A stretch of 40,051 nt of DNA. Source: Polyangiaceae bacterium (GTDB taxonomy: Bacteria > Myxococcota_A > Polyangia > Polyangiales > Polyangiaceae). The stretch is from positions 1-40,051 of the forward strand of contig JAFGIS010000063.1 of the NCBI GenBank assembly GCA_016929495.1, given 5' to 3'. Shown here one piece after another: positions 1 to 8,774 of the stretch. Below the pieces are notes generated by a model. The model saw only the letters and a list, made by a program, of their open reading frames with translations. It was not told where the DNA came from and ran no database searches. The translations under genes and the position numbers were made by a program. Numbering within the stretch: the stretch's first letter is position 1; every line of letters begins with the position of its first letter.

Positions 1-2
1 CT

Positions 3-395
3 GGCCAGCGGCTCTGCCGCCGCTGCTACGGCACGTACCTCGCCGCCGTGGCGGACAAGCGCGCTCGCGCACACGGTGCGTATCGGCGCTGCGCTTGCGG
101 CGAAGTCCTGGCGCCGGCCGGCGTCGCTCCCAAGCCGTTCACGGACGGTGGGCTGAACCTGGAATACTTCTTTCAGGCGGACAGGTACGCTTGCAGCGCT
201 TGCGGCGTCACCTTCGAGCTTCAGCACGACGCCATCGTTGGTTTGGTCGCCCTTGTCTTCCTGGTCTTGGTGATCGGCACGGCAATGGCCGGGCGAAGCG
301 AATACCGGCTGGCTTGGGCGGCGGTCTCGCTGGTGCAGGCGGGCTGGATCGGGTGGCAGGTGTTCCAGCGGCTTCGCCATCCGCGCGTCGGGTGA
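3..395 (+). CDS. zinc-ribbon membrane protein, 5' end outside window
   Basis: The frame is open from the left edge, so the gene begins upstream; the GTG at 48 is only the first internal start codon. The visible part has three cysteine clusters: CRRC (codons from nt 15), CAC and CSAC. These suggest one or two zinc ribbons. Two hydrophobic segments follow (about nt 235-285 and 305-360), then a short basic tail. A soluble zinc-ribbon head with a C-terminal two-helix membrane anchor is the simplest reading. No function can be assigned. The next gene is convergent, 9 bp away. Confidence 0.6.
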   Translation, partial: GQRLCRRCYGTYLAAVADKRARAHGAYRRCACGEVLAPAGVAPKPFTDGGLNLEYFFQADRYACSACGVTFELQHDAIVGLVALVFLVLVIGTAMAGRSEYRLAWAAVSLVQAGWIGWQVFQRLRHPRVG

Positions 396-404
396 GTGAT
401 CCCC

Positions 405-1067
405 TCAATTCGCGCAGAGAAACTGGGCCAGGTCCTCCGGCAACGTGGCCCAGTCTGCCGGCGTGCCTCGGGCTCCACGGGCGCTCTTCGAGCAATCCCT
501 ATCTGACGCCGAGTTGTCCAGGTACAGCACAGGGCCGGTGCTGAGCAGCTCGACGCTGAATTGCCCGCCGCTGAGGGTACCCTCGCTGAAGAAGTGAGCG
601 CCCATCACGATCCAATGGCGATGGCCCCAACTTGCCGAAGCAAACGATTCCTGGCACAGCGTCGACCCGTCGGTTGACCCCGACCCCACCGTGACCGACG
701 TGGTTCCGACGGTCTCGGCACATGCATCCGCTGCGCGCGCTCGCAGCTGGGGATCGAAGCACGACTTGGGCAGCAGCAGCGCGACCGCGCGGATATCCTC
801 TCGCCCTGCCCGCCAGGGCCCCCATTGACGTGTGGCAGCTTCGCAGAGCGTGACCCCCGGCGGAAGGGCAGGCTTGGCCGCCGCAGCAGCGTCCATCGGG
901 GGCTTCTCGGTCAGCGACGGCTGACCGTCCCCGACCTTTCCGTCGTCTGGCGCTGGTTTCGGTACGGATCGACAGCCCGCGTGTCCCGCGACCAGCACCG
1001 CGCATAGACCCAGGTACACCCTCGAGCCCCGCGCCGTCGCCTTCCGCAGGCTCGCCGGACGAAGCAC
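405..1067 (-). CDS. putative secreted or lipoprotein of unknown function
   Basis: A 220-residue protein if it starts at the GTG at 1067, four bases after the stop of the gene at 1072-1650, which suggests translational coupling. The frame is open further upstream, but that part only shadows the preceding gene. An N-terminal hydrophobic stretch ends in Gly-His-Ala-Gly-Cys, a poor lipobox (His at -3), so it is either a lipoprotein or has an ordinary signal peptide. A Pro/Ala-rich linker follows, then a compact domain with several cysteines and aromatic beta-strand-like segments (HRHWIVMGAHFF, GPVLYLDN). No family was recognised. It is most likely a periplasmic or exported partner of the upstream gene. 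Confidence 0.55.
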   Translation of the reverse strand: MLRPASLRKATARGSRVYLGLCAVLVAGHAGCRSVPKPAPDDGKVGDGQPSLTEKPPMDAAAAAKPALPPGVTLCEAATRQWGPWRAGREDIRAVALLLPKSCFDPQLRARAADACAETVGTTSVTVGSGSTDGSTLCQESFASASWGHRHWIVMGAHFFSEGTLSGGQFSVELLSTGPVLYLDNSASDRDCSKSARGARGTPADWATLPEDLAQFLCAN

Positions 1068-1071
1068 GGCC

Positions 1072-1650
1072 TCACTTTTCGTATACGGTGACACCTCGGT
1101 GCCAGTCCTTGAGGTTGGCCGGAACGTTGTCCGTGGGCGCGTGTTTGTGCCATTCGACGGCGAAAAGGTACTCACGCCCGTCGACCGAAACCACGATCCA
1201 GGTCCCCTTGGGCTCCCGACCATGCAAGATCTCCTGGCACTTGGCGACCATGGTCGGGGTGGCCCTCTTGACGACGTGATAGCCCGGAACCGGATAGTTC
1301 GTTCCTTTGGCTGGCTCGGGGCGGGGCGGTGAGACCACGGTGCCACCGTGCGCCGGGCGCCCCGCCGATGTGTCGAGCGTCACGCTCGTCCAGACGGCAC
1401 CGCCCAGGTCCTTGGCGACGAGACGTGTCTTGCCTCGCGGCAGATGGGTCACTTGATAGACCCGCACCAGGTTTCCTTGAATGAGCCCGCCTTTCGTGAT
1501 CTTGACGGCAGCATTCGGGGGATCCGTCTGGACCGTCAACTCCTTGCCGTTACGCGTGTCGACCGGGCCCCACAGCCCGATCTCGAACGACGTCGTTGCA
1601 GGGATCACCTGACCGTTGACGTTCTGTCCACCCTTCTGGAAGTTGGCCAT
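1072..1650 (-). CDS. conserved-looking protein of unknown function
   Basis: A 192-residue protein without a signal peptide. The N-terminal half is rich in short polar beta-strand patterns (SFEIGLWGPVDTRNG, GLIQGNLVRVYQVTHL). The middle is a Pro-rich linker. The C-terminal half contains KCQEILHGREPKGTWIVVSV and a hydrophilic Trp-rich end. Amino-acid composition and third-position GC agree with true coding on this strand. I do not recognise the family. It forms a two-gene unit with the exported protein at 405-1067. A secreted effector with its partner is one possibility, but nothing in the sequence proves it. Confidence 0.6.
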   Translation of the reverse strand: MANFQKGGQNVNGQVIPATTSFEIGLWGPVDTRNGKELTVQTDPPNAAVKITKGGLIQGNLVRVYQVTHLPRGKTRLVAKDLGGAVWTSVTLDTSAGRPAHGGTVVSPPRPEPAKGTNYPVPGYHVVKRATPTMVAKCQEILHGREPKGTWIVVSVDGREYLFAVEWHKHAPTDNVPANLKDWHRGVTVYEK

Positions 1651-2209
1651 CCATCGGCCCTATCCGATGATCTGGATCGCGTCAAGGCTTGGCCGGACTC
1701 CGGTCGCCAACATCCCGATGGAAGCAGGCACCGAAACGGACGGGGAAGCGGTTTCTCAAGAACCGGCGGGAGACACTGGTGAAAGCGTTCTGCGTGAGAG
1801 TGCGTGCAGAACTCGCCAAGCAGATGCCACGGATGACTCTCGCCAAACATGAGGGAGTGAGCGAGACCCTCCATGCGGATCATCCTCACGAAGCGGTCCG
1901 CGTGCGGATGGCATTGTCGCACAAGCCCGGGCCCCCTCGACGCACCGGACACGGTCCACCTGCGCCTCCGACGTAGAGCAGACGGTGACCCACTCGGGTC
2001 GGGCGTCCAGACGGGCCAATTCTGGAACTGTGGTTGACTTGCCTACCCACAGCGTCCGCTGACGAAATGCCCGCAACGGCATTTCGACTTGGGCGAACGG
2101 TTTCGGGGGTGCCGTTTGCGGGCGTGGTGCCGTGCGCGACGTGCGCAAGACACTCGACGACCGCCGGTGGAGGGCTGATGATGGTCGGCGACCCGAGGGG
2201 CAACTCGCC
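1651..2209. other. 559-bp intergenic region with one hairpin
   Basis: No reading frame here resembles a protein on either strand; the candidates are Arg/Pro/Ser-rich, as expected from GC-rich non-coding DNA. It separates the two-gene minus-strand unit from the plus-strand kinase operon and should hold both promoters. No convincing -35/-10 pair was seen. The only clear structure is the inverted repeat at 2063-2086. Confidence 0.5.
2063..2086. repeat. 9-bp perfect inverted repeat
   Basis: CGAAATGCC at 2063-2071 pairs exactly with GGCATTTCG at 2078-2086 around a 6-nt loop. There is no T-run after it, so it is more likely an operator or RNA hairpin ahead of the kinase operon than an intrinsic terminator. 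Confidence 0.45.
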
Positions 2210-4702
2210 GTGTCCAGGGAATCAGGAAACGAACGGGCCCACGTCCAGGCCGTGCGACTCTCACACGAAGACCTCGCGAACGAGCGGGATCGACTACAGA
2301 ACGAGCTCAGGCAAGCCAGGCAAGAACAGCTCGAGCTCCTTCGTCGTGCGCAGCTGGCCGAGCAGGAAGCCCGTGCGGCGCAGGAGCAACTGGCATCGGT
2401 GTTCGGGCGCATCGCCGATGCGTTCGTCGCGCTCGACAGCCACGGGCGCTGCATCTTCGTGAACGCCGAAGCGGGAGAGCTGCTGGGACGACAGCCCGAA
2501 GACCTGGTCGGAAAACACTTGCTGGCGGAGCTCCCAGCCACGTTCGGACAGCCCTTCGTCCTCGCCTACGAACGCGCGACAGCCGAACAGAGAACGGTCC
2601 AACTCGAGCAGCACTGCGTCCGCAGCAGCCGCTGGTTCGACAGCGTCATCTATCCTTCTGCCGAAGGCGTCTCGATCTACTTCCACGACATCACGGAATG
2701 CAAGCGCGTCGAGGCCGCCAGCCAGACAGCCCAGCAGCAGGTCATGGACATCGTCGAGTTCCTCCCGGACGCAACCTTCGTGATCGACCGGGACAAGCGC
2801 GTCGTGGCCTGGAACCGCGCCTGTGAGACCATGACGGGCGTCCAGAAGGAAACCCTGCTCGGCCGAGGCGACTACGCGTACGCCGAACCCTTCTTCGGCG
2901 TATGCCGTCCGATTCTCATCGATCTGTTGGACTTGCCTCAGCCGGAGGTGGAAGCCTCCTACAAGTACGTAACGCGCCAGGGTGACGCCATCTTCGCCGA
3001 ATCGTTCATTCCGCGCCTGCGAAACGGCAAGGGAGCGCACCTCTGGGGAGAGGCGAAGCCTCTGTTCGACCGCAATGGCGAGCGTTGCGGCGCGATCGAA
3101 GTCGTTCGGGACATCACCGACCAGAAGTGCGTCGAGCAGGCGCTCAGAGAGAGCGAGCTCAAGCACCGCGCGCTGTTCGAAACCGCAGGAGACGCCATCT
3201 TCCTGATGCGGCACGACCGGTTCATCGACTGTAACGCGAAGACCCTGGAGATGTTCGGCTGTACCCGTGACCAGATCATCGGCGCACCTCCGTACAAGTA
3301 TTCGCCGCCGCTGCAGCCCGATGGGCGTCCCTCGAAGGAGAAGGCACTGGAGAAGATCGACTCGGCGCTGGCCAGAGGGCCGCAAAGCTTCGAGTGGGTA
3401 CACTGTCGGGAGGACGGGACCCCGTTCGCCGCGGAGGTCAGCCTCAATCGTCTGCAGCTCGGCACAGAGGAGTTGCTGCAAGCCATCGTGCGCGACATCA
3501 CGGAACGCAAACGCATCGAGGAGGCGCTGGTCACCAGTGAGCGTGAGTACCGCGAGCTCGTCATGCTGGCCAATAGCATCATCCTGCGCTGGTCGCCCGA
3601 GGGACGCATCACGTTTCTCAACGAGTTCGGTCAACGCTTCTTTGGCTATACGGCAGCGGAGATCGTCGGGCGCCACGTGCTCGATACCATCGTGCCGCCG
3701 AGCGAGAGCACGGGGCGGGACTTGCGCCCCCTGATGGAAGCGATATGCGCAGACCCAGAGCGCTTCGAACGCAACACCAACGAGAACGTTCGCCGGAACG
3801 GTGAACGCGTGTGGATCGACTGGACGAACAAGGTGGTCGTCGATGAAGCAGGCCGCGTTCGCGAGATCTTGAGCATCGGCTTCGACATCACCGAGCGCAA
3901 ACGAGCGCAGGAGGAGCTTGCACGATACAGGGACCACCTCGAGGAGCAAGTGCGGGAGCGCACGCAGGAACTGGTTGGCGCCAAGGAACGTGCCGAGTCG
4001 GCAGACCGGTTGAAGTCGGCGTTCCTCGCCACGATGTCCCACGAGCTGCGCACGCCCCTCAACTCGATCATCGGGTTCTCCGGGATCCTCCTGCAAGGCC
4101 TCGCGGGGCCGCTCAACGCCGAGCAGGCAAAGCAACTGGGAATGGTCTGCAACAGTGCGGAACACCTGTTGGCGCTGATCAACGACGTGCTCGATCTCTC
4201 GAAGATCGAAGCAGGACAACTCCAGCTCGACATCGACGCGTTCGATCTTCGAGGATCGCTCGAGAAAACCATCGACGCGGTGCGGCCGCAGGCGCAGAAG
4301 AAAGGCCTTGGACTCGAGGTCGATATCGACCAAGGTGTCGGGCTTATCCTGGGCGATCGGCGCCGAGTGGAGCAAGTACTGCTCAACTTGCTGTCCAACG
4401 CCATCAAGTTCACGGACCACGGGCACGTGCGGCTGGAGGCCTCGTCGCGTGAGCAGCAGGCCATCGTTCGGGTGAGCGATACGGGTCCTGGTATTCGGCG
4501 TGAGGAGCTCGCCCGGCTATTCAAGCCGTTTTCTCAGATTGATTCGGGGCTCAACAAGCGCCACGAGGGTACGGGTCTTGGCCTCTCGATCTGCAAGCGG
4601 TTGGTTGAACTGCTCGGCGGCTCGATTTGGGTGGATAGCGAGTGGGGCCATGGAAGCACTTTCGGGTTCCAGCTGCCCAGCCGTCGTGGAGTGCAGCAAT
4701 GA
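2210..4702 (+). CDS. four-PAS sensor histidine kinase
   Basis: The protein autophosphorylates a histidine in response to signals read by PAS domains. It has no membrane helices, so sensing is cytoplasmic. From the GTG at 2210 (830 aa; GAGGGG 9 nt upstream) it has an N-terminal coiled coil and four PAS modules ending near residues 160, 300, 428 and 559, each closed by a D-I-T-E/D motif. A second coiled coil follows. The HisKA domain carries the phospho-accepting His611 in FLATMSHELRTPLN. The HATPase domain has an N-box (NLLSNAIKF, ~726), G1 DTGPGI (~757) and G2 GTGLGL (~787). A GTG at 2132 would add 26 residues that do not look native. The stop overlaps the next start by 4 bp, so the receiver at 4699 is the probable phosphoryl acceptor. 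No receiver domain of its own. Confidence 0.9.
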   Translation: MSRESGNERAHVQAVRLSHEDLANERDRLQNELRQARQEQLELLRRAQLAEQEARAAQEQLASVFGRIADAFVALDSHGRCIFVNAEAGELLGRQPEDLVGKHLLAELPATFGQPFVLAYERATAEQRTVQLEQHCVRSSRWFDSVIYPSAEGVSIYFHDITECKRVEAASQTAQQQVMDIVEFLPDATFVIDRDKRVVAWNRACETMTGVQKETLLGRGDYAYAEPFFGVCRPILIDLLDLPQPEVEASYKYVTRQGDAIFAESFIPRLRNGKGAHLWGEAKPLFDRNGERCGAIEVVRDITDQKCVEQALRESELKHRALFETAGDAIFLMRHDRFIDCNAKTLEMFGCTRDQIIGAPPYKYSPPLQPDGRPSKEKALEKIDSALARGPQSFEWVHCREDGTPFAAEVSLNRLQLGTEELLQAIVRDITERKRIEEALVTSEREYRELVMLANSIILRWSPEGRITFLNEFGQRFFGYTAAEIVGRHVLDTIVPPSESTGRDLRPLMEAICADPERFERNTNENVRRNGERVWIDWTNKVVVDEAGRVREILSIGFDITERKRAQEELARYRDHLEEQVRERTQELVGAKERAESADRLKSAFLATMSHELRTPLNSIIGFSGILLQGLAGPLNAEQAKQLGMVCNSAEHLLALINDVLDLSKIEAGQLQLDIDAFDLRGSLEKTIDAVRPQAQKKGLGLEVDIDQGVGLILGDRRRVEQVLLNLLSNAIKFTDHGHVRLEASSREQQAIVRVSDTGPGIRREELARLFKPFSQIDSGLNKRHEGTGLGLSICKRLVELLGGSIWVDSEWGHGSTFGFQLPSRRGVQQ

Positions 4703-5091
4703 CAGCGAAGCTGCTCTACATCGAAGACAACGAACAGAATTTCTACCTCGTCAGCTTCATCCTGACGTCCCGGGGGCATGCCGTTGAATGGGCACAGGAC
4801 GGACAGTCGGGCATCGAGGCGGCGCTACGTGAACGCCCGCAGTTGATCCTGCTCGACATTCAGCTTCCCGTAATGGACGGATACGCGGTTGCCCGGGCCC
4901 TTCGCGCCAACGCGGAGCTTGCCGCGACGCCGATCGTTGCGCTGACGTCCTACGCCATGCCCGGTGACCGGGACAAGGCGCTCCAGGCCGGCTGCACCGG
5001 CTACATCGAGAAGCCGATCAATCCGGCTACTTTCGCCGTGCAGATCGAGAGCTACCTCGGCGCCGTGCGCACGGACAAGGACTGCCGATGA
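4699..5091 (+). CDS. stand-alone CheY/DivK-like response regulator
   Basis: A 130-residue protein consisting only of a receiver domain. The acidic pair is Glu9/Asp10, the phospho-acceptor is Asp53 (LLDIQLPVMDG), the switch residue Thr83 and the conserved lysine Lys105 (IEKP). It starts at an ATG overlapping the TGA of the kinase gene (ATGA), and its own end overlaps the next gene in the same way. The three genes are therefore translationally coupled. With no output domain it should act by protein contact or as a relay between the kinase and the receiver-PAS protein downstream. Confidence 0.9.
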   Translation: MTAKLLYIEDNEQNFYLVSFILTSRGHAVEWAQDGQSGIEAALRERPQLILLDIQLPVMDGYAVARALRANAELAATPIVALTSYAMPGDRDKALQAGCTGYIEKPINPATFAVQIESYLGAVRTDKDCR

Positions 5092-6122
5092 CGAAGATCC
5101 TCGTCGCTGACGACATCGCGGAAAACCGCTATCTGCTGACGGCTCTGCTCGAGGCAAGCGGCTTCGAGGTCGTGCCTGCTGCGGACGGGGTCGAGGCCCT
5201 CCGACTGGCACGCAGTTCGCCTCCGGACGTCATCGTCACGGACATCATGATGCCGGCGATGGACGGATTCGAGCTCTGCCGCCAATGGAAACGGGACGAG
5301 CTGCTTCAGAGGGTTCCTTTCGTCATCTATACGGCCACCTACACGGATCCACAGGACGAGCGCCTGGCGTTGAGCCTCGGCGCCGACCGCTTTCTGGTGA
5401 AACCGCAGAAGCCCGAAGCACTGCTGGAGGCGGTACGCGAGGTCCTGGAAGCATCGGACCGAGACGCGGGCTCCGTACGCCGCGCCGCTCGCGACGACGA
5501 TGTCGAGCTCCTTCAGCAGCACAACGAAGCGCTCGGACGCAAGCTGGAGAAGAAGACGAGAGACCTCGGGCTCGAGATCGTCAAGTGCGAGGCGGTCGAA
5601 GCCGCGCTGAGGGACAGCGAGCGCAAGTTCCGTCTGATGGCCGAAAACGCTCTGGATGTCGTGTGGACCATGGGGTTCGACGGACGGTTCACGTACATGA
5701 GCCCGTCCGTGGAGAAACTCCAGGGATTCACCCCCGCCGAGGCGCTGGCGATGCCGCTCGGTGAGCTGGTCGGGCCTCAGGCGTACGCGGTGATCGAGGC
5801 CGAGCTCGCTCTGGCGCGGTCCGAGCTCGCCGCGGGCCGCATCGGCGATGCGCTGGTAGAGCGCCGTCGCTGCTGGTGGGCATCCGTTCATCGTGCAACC
5901 TTGAACGTGCAGCGATACCGAATCTCGGTGGCAACGGTTCGCCCGGTGCGGTCGACGGGGGCGGTCCAGCGTGAGCCCATGAGCGTTTTGAGGCACGCGG
6001 CTCCGAACCCGGCCGCGGACTCGGTAACGATGCCGAGGGAGCGCGCTTCGCCCGTGGGCGAGATGAGAGCGCGGATCACGGCCATGCCGGATATTCCGGC
6101 AGCTCGGGCTTCGGGTGGATAG
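5088..6122 (+). CDS. receiver-PAS protein with broken C-terminus
   Basis: The N-terminus is an intact receiver domain (Asp8/Asp9, phospho-acceptor Asp52, Lys105). A charged coiled coil follows (~135-180), then a PAS domain starting near residue 183 (ERKFRLMAENALDVVW...). The PAS fold stops making sense around residue 255 (nt ~5850). The remaining ~85 codons are Arg/Pro/Ser-rich and run antisense through the 3' part of the tonB gene (5888-6679). The family normally continues with the second half of PAS and a kinase or GGDEF output. The gene looks truncated by a rearrangement, with the tail read through by chance up to the stop at 6122. The receiver may still be made and function. Confidence 0.75.
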   Translation: MTKILVADDIAENRYLLTALLEASGFEVVPAADGVEALRLARSSPPDVIVTDIMMPAMDGFELCRQWKRDELLQRVPFVIYTATYTDPQDERLALSLGADRFLVKPQKPEALLEAVREVLEASDRDAGSVRRAARDDDVELLQQHNEALGRKLEKKTRDLGLEIVKCEAVEAALRDSERKFRLMAENALDVVWTMGFDGRFTYMSPSVEKLQGFTPAEALAMPLGELVGPQAYAVIEAELALARSELAAGRIGDALVERRRCWWASVHRATLNVQRYRISVATVRPVRSTGAVQREPMSVLRHAAPNPAADSVTMPRERASPVGEMRARITAMPDIPAARASGG

Positions 6123-6679
6123 TTGGCCTCGAGCGCGCCGTTCAGGTCCGGAGCACGCGGGGGTTGCGACAAGTCCTCTGCAGCGACGAGCGCCGGCACG
6201 CTCGATCGTGGATGCTCGAAGCGCACGGGCTTCGAAGACGCTCGGACGGCGGACGCGGCACTTGGGCGCGCGGCCTGGACGTTGCGCAGGGGCCCGCTGC
6301 GCGAGGAGCCGTCTCCCGTGGCGCTCAGCCAGCCCGTGCCCAGCGCGTTGGTGAGCGTGATGCCGGTGAGATCGGCCGGGGCCACGGCTGGATCCGGATC
6401 CGTGCTCGTTGGTGTAGGTGCTTCTGGAGGATCGGCCGGCGCCCGTTTGGCGCGCGGCCGCGCGCGGTCCTCGCTGGGACGCTTGGGCGGCTCTGGTTCA
6501 GGGACGGGAGGACTGACGGGGGGCGGCTGCGGCGCTGCCGGCAGGATGGCGAACGAGGCGGTCGTGACAGCGGTGTGATTCGAGGCGGCGCCCGGCGCGC
6601 TCGCGATCACGAGATAGGCGGCAGCATGCACCAGGCCGCTGGAGATGAGCGCGATGGTCCCGAGCTTGGGAGGCCGCAC
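5888..6679 (-). CDS. tonB: TonB energy transducer
   Basis: TonB links the ExbB-ExbD proton motor of the inner membrane to outer-membrane receptors. The 263-residue protein has one N-terminal membrane helix (about residues 7-27), a Pro-rich spacer with PVPEPEPPKRP, a long periplasmic linker, and a C-terminal TonB_C domain (about 178-263, with ANYPPEARAAGISGMAVIRA and a terminal YRCTFKVAR). It starts at a GTG one base after the exbD stop and is last in the receptor-lipoprotein-exbB-exbD-tonB operon. Its 3' part faces the truncated receiver-PAS frame on the other strand. Confidence 0.9.
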   Translation of the reverse strand: MRPPKLGTIALISSGLVHAAAYLVIASAPGAASNHTAVTTASFAILPAAPQPPPVSPPVPEPEPPKRPSEDRARPRAKRAPADPPEAPTPTSTDPDPAVAPADLTGITLTNALGTGWLSATGDGSSRSGPLRNVQAARPSAASAVRASSKPVRFEHPRSSVPALVAAEDLSQPPRAPDLNGALEANYPPEARAAGISGMAVIRALISPTGEARSLGIVTESAAGFGAACLKTLMGSRWTAPVDRTGRTVATEIRYRCTFKVAR

Positions 6680-6680
6680 T

Positions 6681-7100
6681 TCACTTCTCCTTCAAGTCCT
6701 CGGGCCTGATGTTGAACGCAAACTGAAAGAGCCCTTCTTGTCTCAACAGATCGACCAGGCGGATGACATCGCGGTGAGGGACCGAACCGTCCGCTGCGAT
6801 GATGGCGCGGACGTCCGGACTCGTTCGGCGGGCGCGCCGCAGTTGTTCGCGAAGCTCGGGTTCCGTGGTCACCGCGCCATCGAGATAGCGGCGGCCTTGC
6901 GCGTCGATACTGATGGCCAGGGCCGAGGGAATGGATTGTCCGGTCGCGCCGGCAGGAAGGTCGACGGGGATGGCCTGAGAGACGATATAGCCGGCGGTGA
7001 CCATCAGGATGACCAGCAGAACGAGCACCACGTCCACCAGAGGGGTGACATTGATGCCGGAAATCAGAGCTGGCTCACCGTTGTCTTGTCCGTTCGCCAT
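6681..7100 (-). CDS. exbD: ExbD proton-channel subunit
   Basis: ExbD forms the proton-conducting motor with ExbB and drives TonB. Length is normal (139 aa). After a short cytoplasmic tail a single membrane helix starts at about residue 17 and carries the essential aspartate in PLVDVVLVLLV (Asp23). A periplasmic domain of about 95 residues follows, including the usual ADGSVPH...VIRLVDLLR stretch. It lies 18 bp after exbB and abuts tonB, so the three are expressed together. Confidence 0.93.
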   Translation of the reverse strand: MANGQDNGEPALISGINVTPLVDVVLVLLVILMVTAGYIVSQAIPVDLPAGATGQSIPSALAISIDAQGRRYLDGAVTTEPELREQLRRARRTSPDVRAIIAADGSVPHRDVIRLVDLLRQEGLFQFAFNIRPEDLKEK

Positions 7101-7118
7101 GGGACACCTGCTCTACGG

Positions 7119-7754
7119 TCACGCGGGGCTCGGACGGTCCTGCGTCTTGAGGTGGGCGATGATTTCGTGGCACAGGGCCTCGGCTCGGCTCAGCCGCACG
7201 CGGATAACCCGCTGGAACAGGTTGAAGAAAGCCACAGCTGGCAGCGCGACGAGCAGTCCAATCGCGGTCGCGGTGAGGGCTTCCCCGATCTCGGCCATGA
7301 GCCCTGCGCTGACCTGTCCGGTATTCGCGTTGAGCGCATGAAACGCGCGGACGATGCCGATGACCGTTCCGAGCAGTCCGACGAACGGCGCGTTGTTGCC
7401 CACGGTGCCGAGAAAGGCGAGGTTTCTCTCCATCTCGAGGCGCGCCAGGGAGGCTGCGCCCGCGACGCGCTCGGCCGCACTGTCGGCACCGGTCGAGCCG
7501 AGGGCGGCCGAGGCAATCCGCGCTTCGTACGACGGCGACTCGTCGAGCTTGTGCCGCGCGACGTCGACCTCGCCGCTGTCGAGCGCAGCGTGGAGCTGCC
7601 TCTGCAGGCGCGGCAGGTCGTCGCGCGAACAGGCGTAGACGACGGACCGCTCGATGACGATGGCGAGGCCAACAACGCTCAGAGCCACGAGCACCCACAT
7701 GACCCAGGTGGCGCCGAGGTTGGCGAAGGAGTTGAGCGTTGCGATGATGTTCAT
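7119..7754 (-). CDS. exbB: ExbB/TolQ-type motor subunit
   Basis: ExbB is the pentameric inner-membrane scaffold of the TonB motor. From the ATG at 7754 (GGAG about 8 nt upstream) it is 211 residues; a longer frame to 7811 has no good ribosome site and adds an unlikely polar leader. Three membrane helices are visible: near residues 10-32, about 108-130 in the family motif NNAPFVGLLGTVIGIVRAF, and about 150-175. The large cytoplasmic loop lies between the first two. ExbB rather than TolQ is chosen because of the linked tonB and receptor genes. Confidence 0.92.
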   Translation of the reverse strand: MNIIATLNSFANLGATWVMWVLVALSVVGLAIVIERSVVYACSRDDLPRLQRQLHAALDSGEVDVARHKLDESPSYEARIASAALGSTGADSAAERVAGAASLARLEMERNLAFLGTVGNNAPFVGLLGTVIGIVRAFHALNANTGQVSAGLMAEIGEALTATAIGLLVALPAVAFFNLFQRVIRVRLSRAEALCHEIIAHLKTQDRPSPA

Positions 7755-7829
7755 GATCGTCTCCTGGTGTCGAACGCGTTCATGGGGACCGCCAAGTCGT
7801 TGACTCGGCACGGCAAGGGGCGTCGTCGC

Positions 7830-8774
7830 TCAAGGGACGACGCAGACCGCTCTTTCAGTCCAGTCGGCGCCGCCTCGGCTATCCCGAGTGACGAAGTGGA
7901 AGCGAACGAGGTCTCCCGTCTCGGATACGTGCCCGGGCAGCGTCCAATCGACGCGTGTTTCGGGTTTGGAGCCCGCGCCTTTCCATTCGATCACGGTGAA
8001 GGTACGCTCGAGCTTCCCGCCGGTGGAGAAGGAAGCCAAGAGCAGACTCTCTCCGGAACCGTCTCCGGTCGGTTCTCGATCGGATCCTTCGGAAACATAC
8101 CTGACCTCGAGCTTCTTCGAGGCGCGGGAGACGAGCGGGAGCTCCGCGCCGCCAGCGCTTTCGGCACACGCGGCGTCGATTGGGCTCGGAGGGACGAGCC
8201 AGGGTTGCCCGTGGAGCTCGAAGCGGTCGTCTTGCAGGGACGGGTTTAGATTGCTGGCTTCTTCGTTCTGCTCGGCCGTGACCTCGAACGTGACGGCTTG
8301 CCCGCGGCCGCCGTCGCAGCCGCTGGCGCGCGGCCAAACGCGAAGCATGTCGTCGACCTCCGGTGGGGTTCCGCCGAAGCACAGGATGCCGGCGACGAGC
8401 ACCGCTGAGCCGCGGTACTGCTCCGGAACGGTGAAGGACAGCTCGGGCATCGACACGTCGTCCGGGTCGACACGCGAGGTTGCCAGTGGCTTGTGTCCGC
8501 ATTCGTTGGCGCCGGTGGCCACAGGAGTTGGTTCGCAGGCCACGAGCGTCCAGCCGAGACGGGGCATCTTGCCGGGGCTCACGACGAGCCAGCGCGCTGT
8601 GGCTTCCTCGCCCGGCTCGGGCGTTGCTCGCTCCGGATCGGTCTGGACCTCGGCGCGCGCCGCAAGGACGCGTGCTTTCTCGATGACCTGCGCTGGATGA
8701 ATGGGGTCGCCGCAGGCGACCAGCACGGACAACAGACCGCTGGTCGCGATCCATGCGCGCCGCATACGTTTCAT
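7830..8774 (-). CDS. outer-envelope lipoprotein of the TonB cluster
   Basis: A 314-residue protein with a classic lipoprotein signal: basic start, hydrophobic core and lipobox LVAC with acylated Cys21. The mature part is soluble, rich in Pro/Gly and contains several cysteines that could pair in the periplasm. No domain family was recognised. Its ATG overlaps the TGA of the receptor gene, so it is translationally coupled to the receptor. This suggests a cell-surface or periplasmic accessory that helps capture or hand over the receptor's ligand. What the ligand is cannot be told. Confidence 0.75.
   Translation of the reverse strand: MKRMRRAWIATSGLLSVLVACGDPIHPAQVIEKARVLAARAEVQTDPERATPEPGEEATARWLVVSPGKMPRLGWTLVACEPTPVATGANECGHKPLATSRVDPDDVSMPELSFTVPEQYRGSAVLVAGILCFGGTPPEVDDMLRVWPRASGCDGGRGQAVTFEVTAEQNEEASNLNPSLQDDRFELHGQPWLVPPSPIDAACAESAGGAELPLVSRASKKLEVRYVSEGSDREPTGDGSGESLLLASFSTGGKLERTFTVIEWKGAGSKPETRVDWTLPGHVSETGDLVRFHFVTRDSRGGADWTERAVCVVP

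Noticed and set aside
1605..1976. Short frames on both strands in the 1651-2209 gap that might be a transposase scrap
   Set aside because: No recognisable catalytic or DNA-binding motif, and composition as in non-coding GC-rich DNA.
2294..4426. 710-codon minus-strand frame opposite the histidine kinase
   Set aside because: Antisense shadow of a high-GC gene; the product has no domain pattern while the plus strand encodes a complete kinase.
6645..8249. 534-codon plus-strand frame opposite tonB-exbD-exbB-lipoprotein
   Set aside because: Antisense shadow of four well-supported genes; Arg/Asp/Gly-rich without domains.
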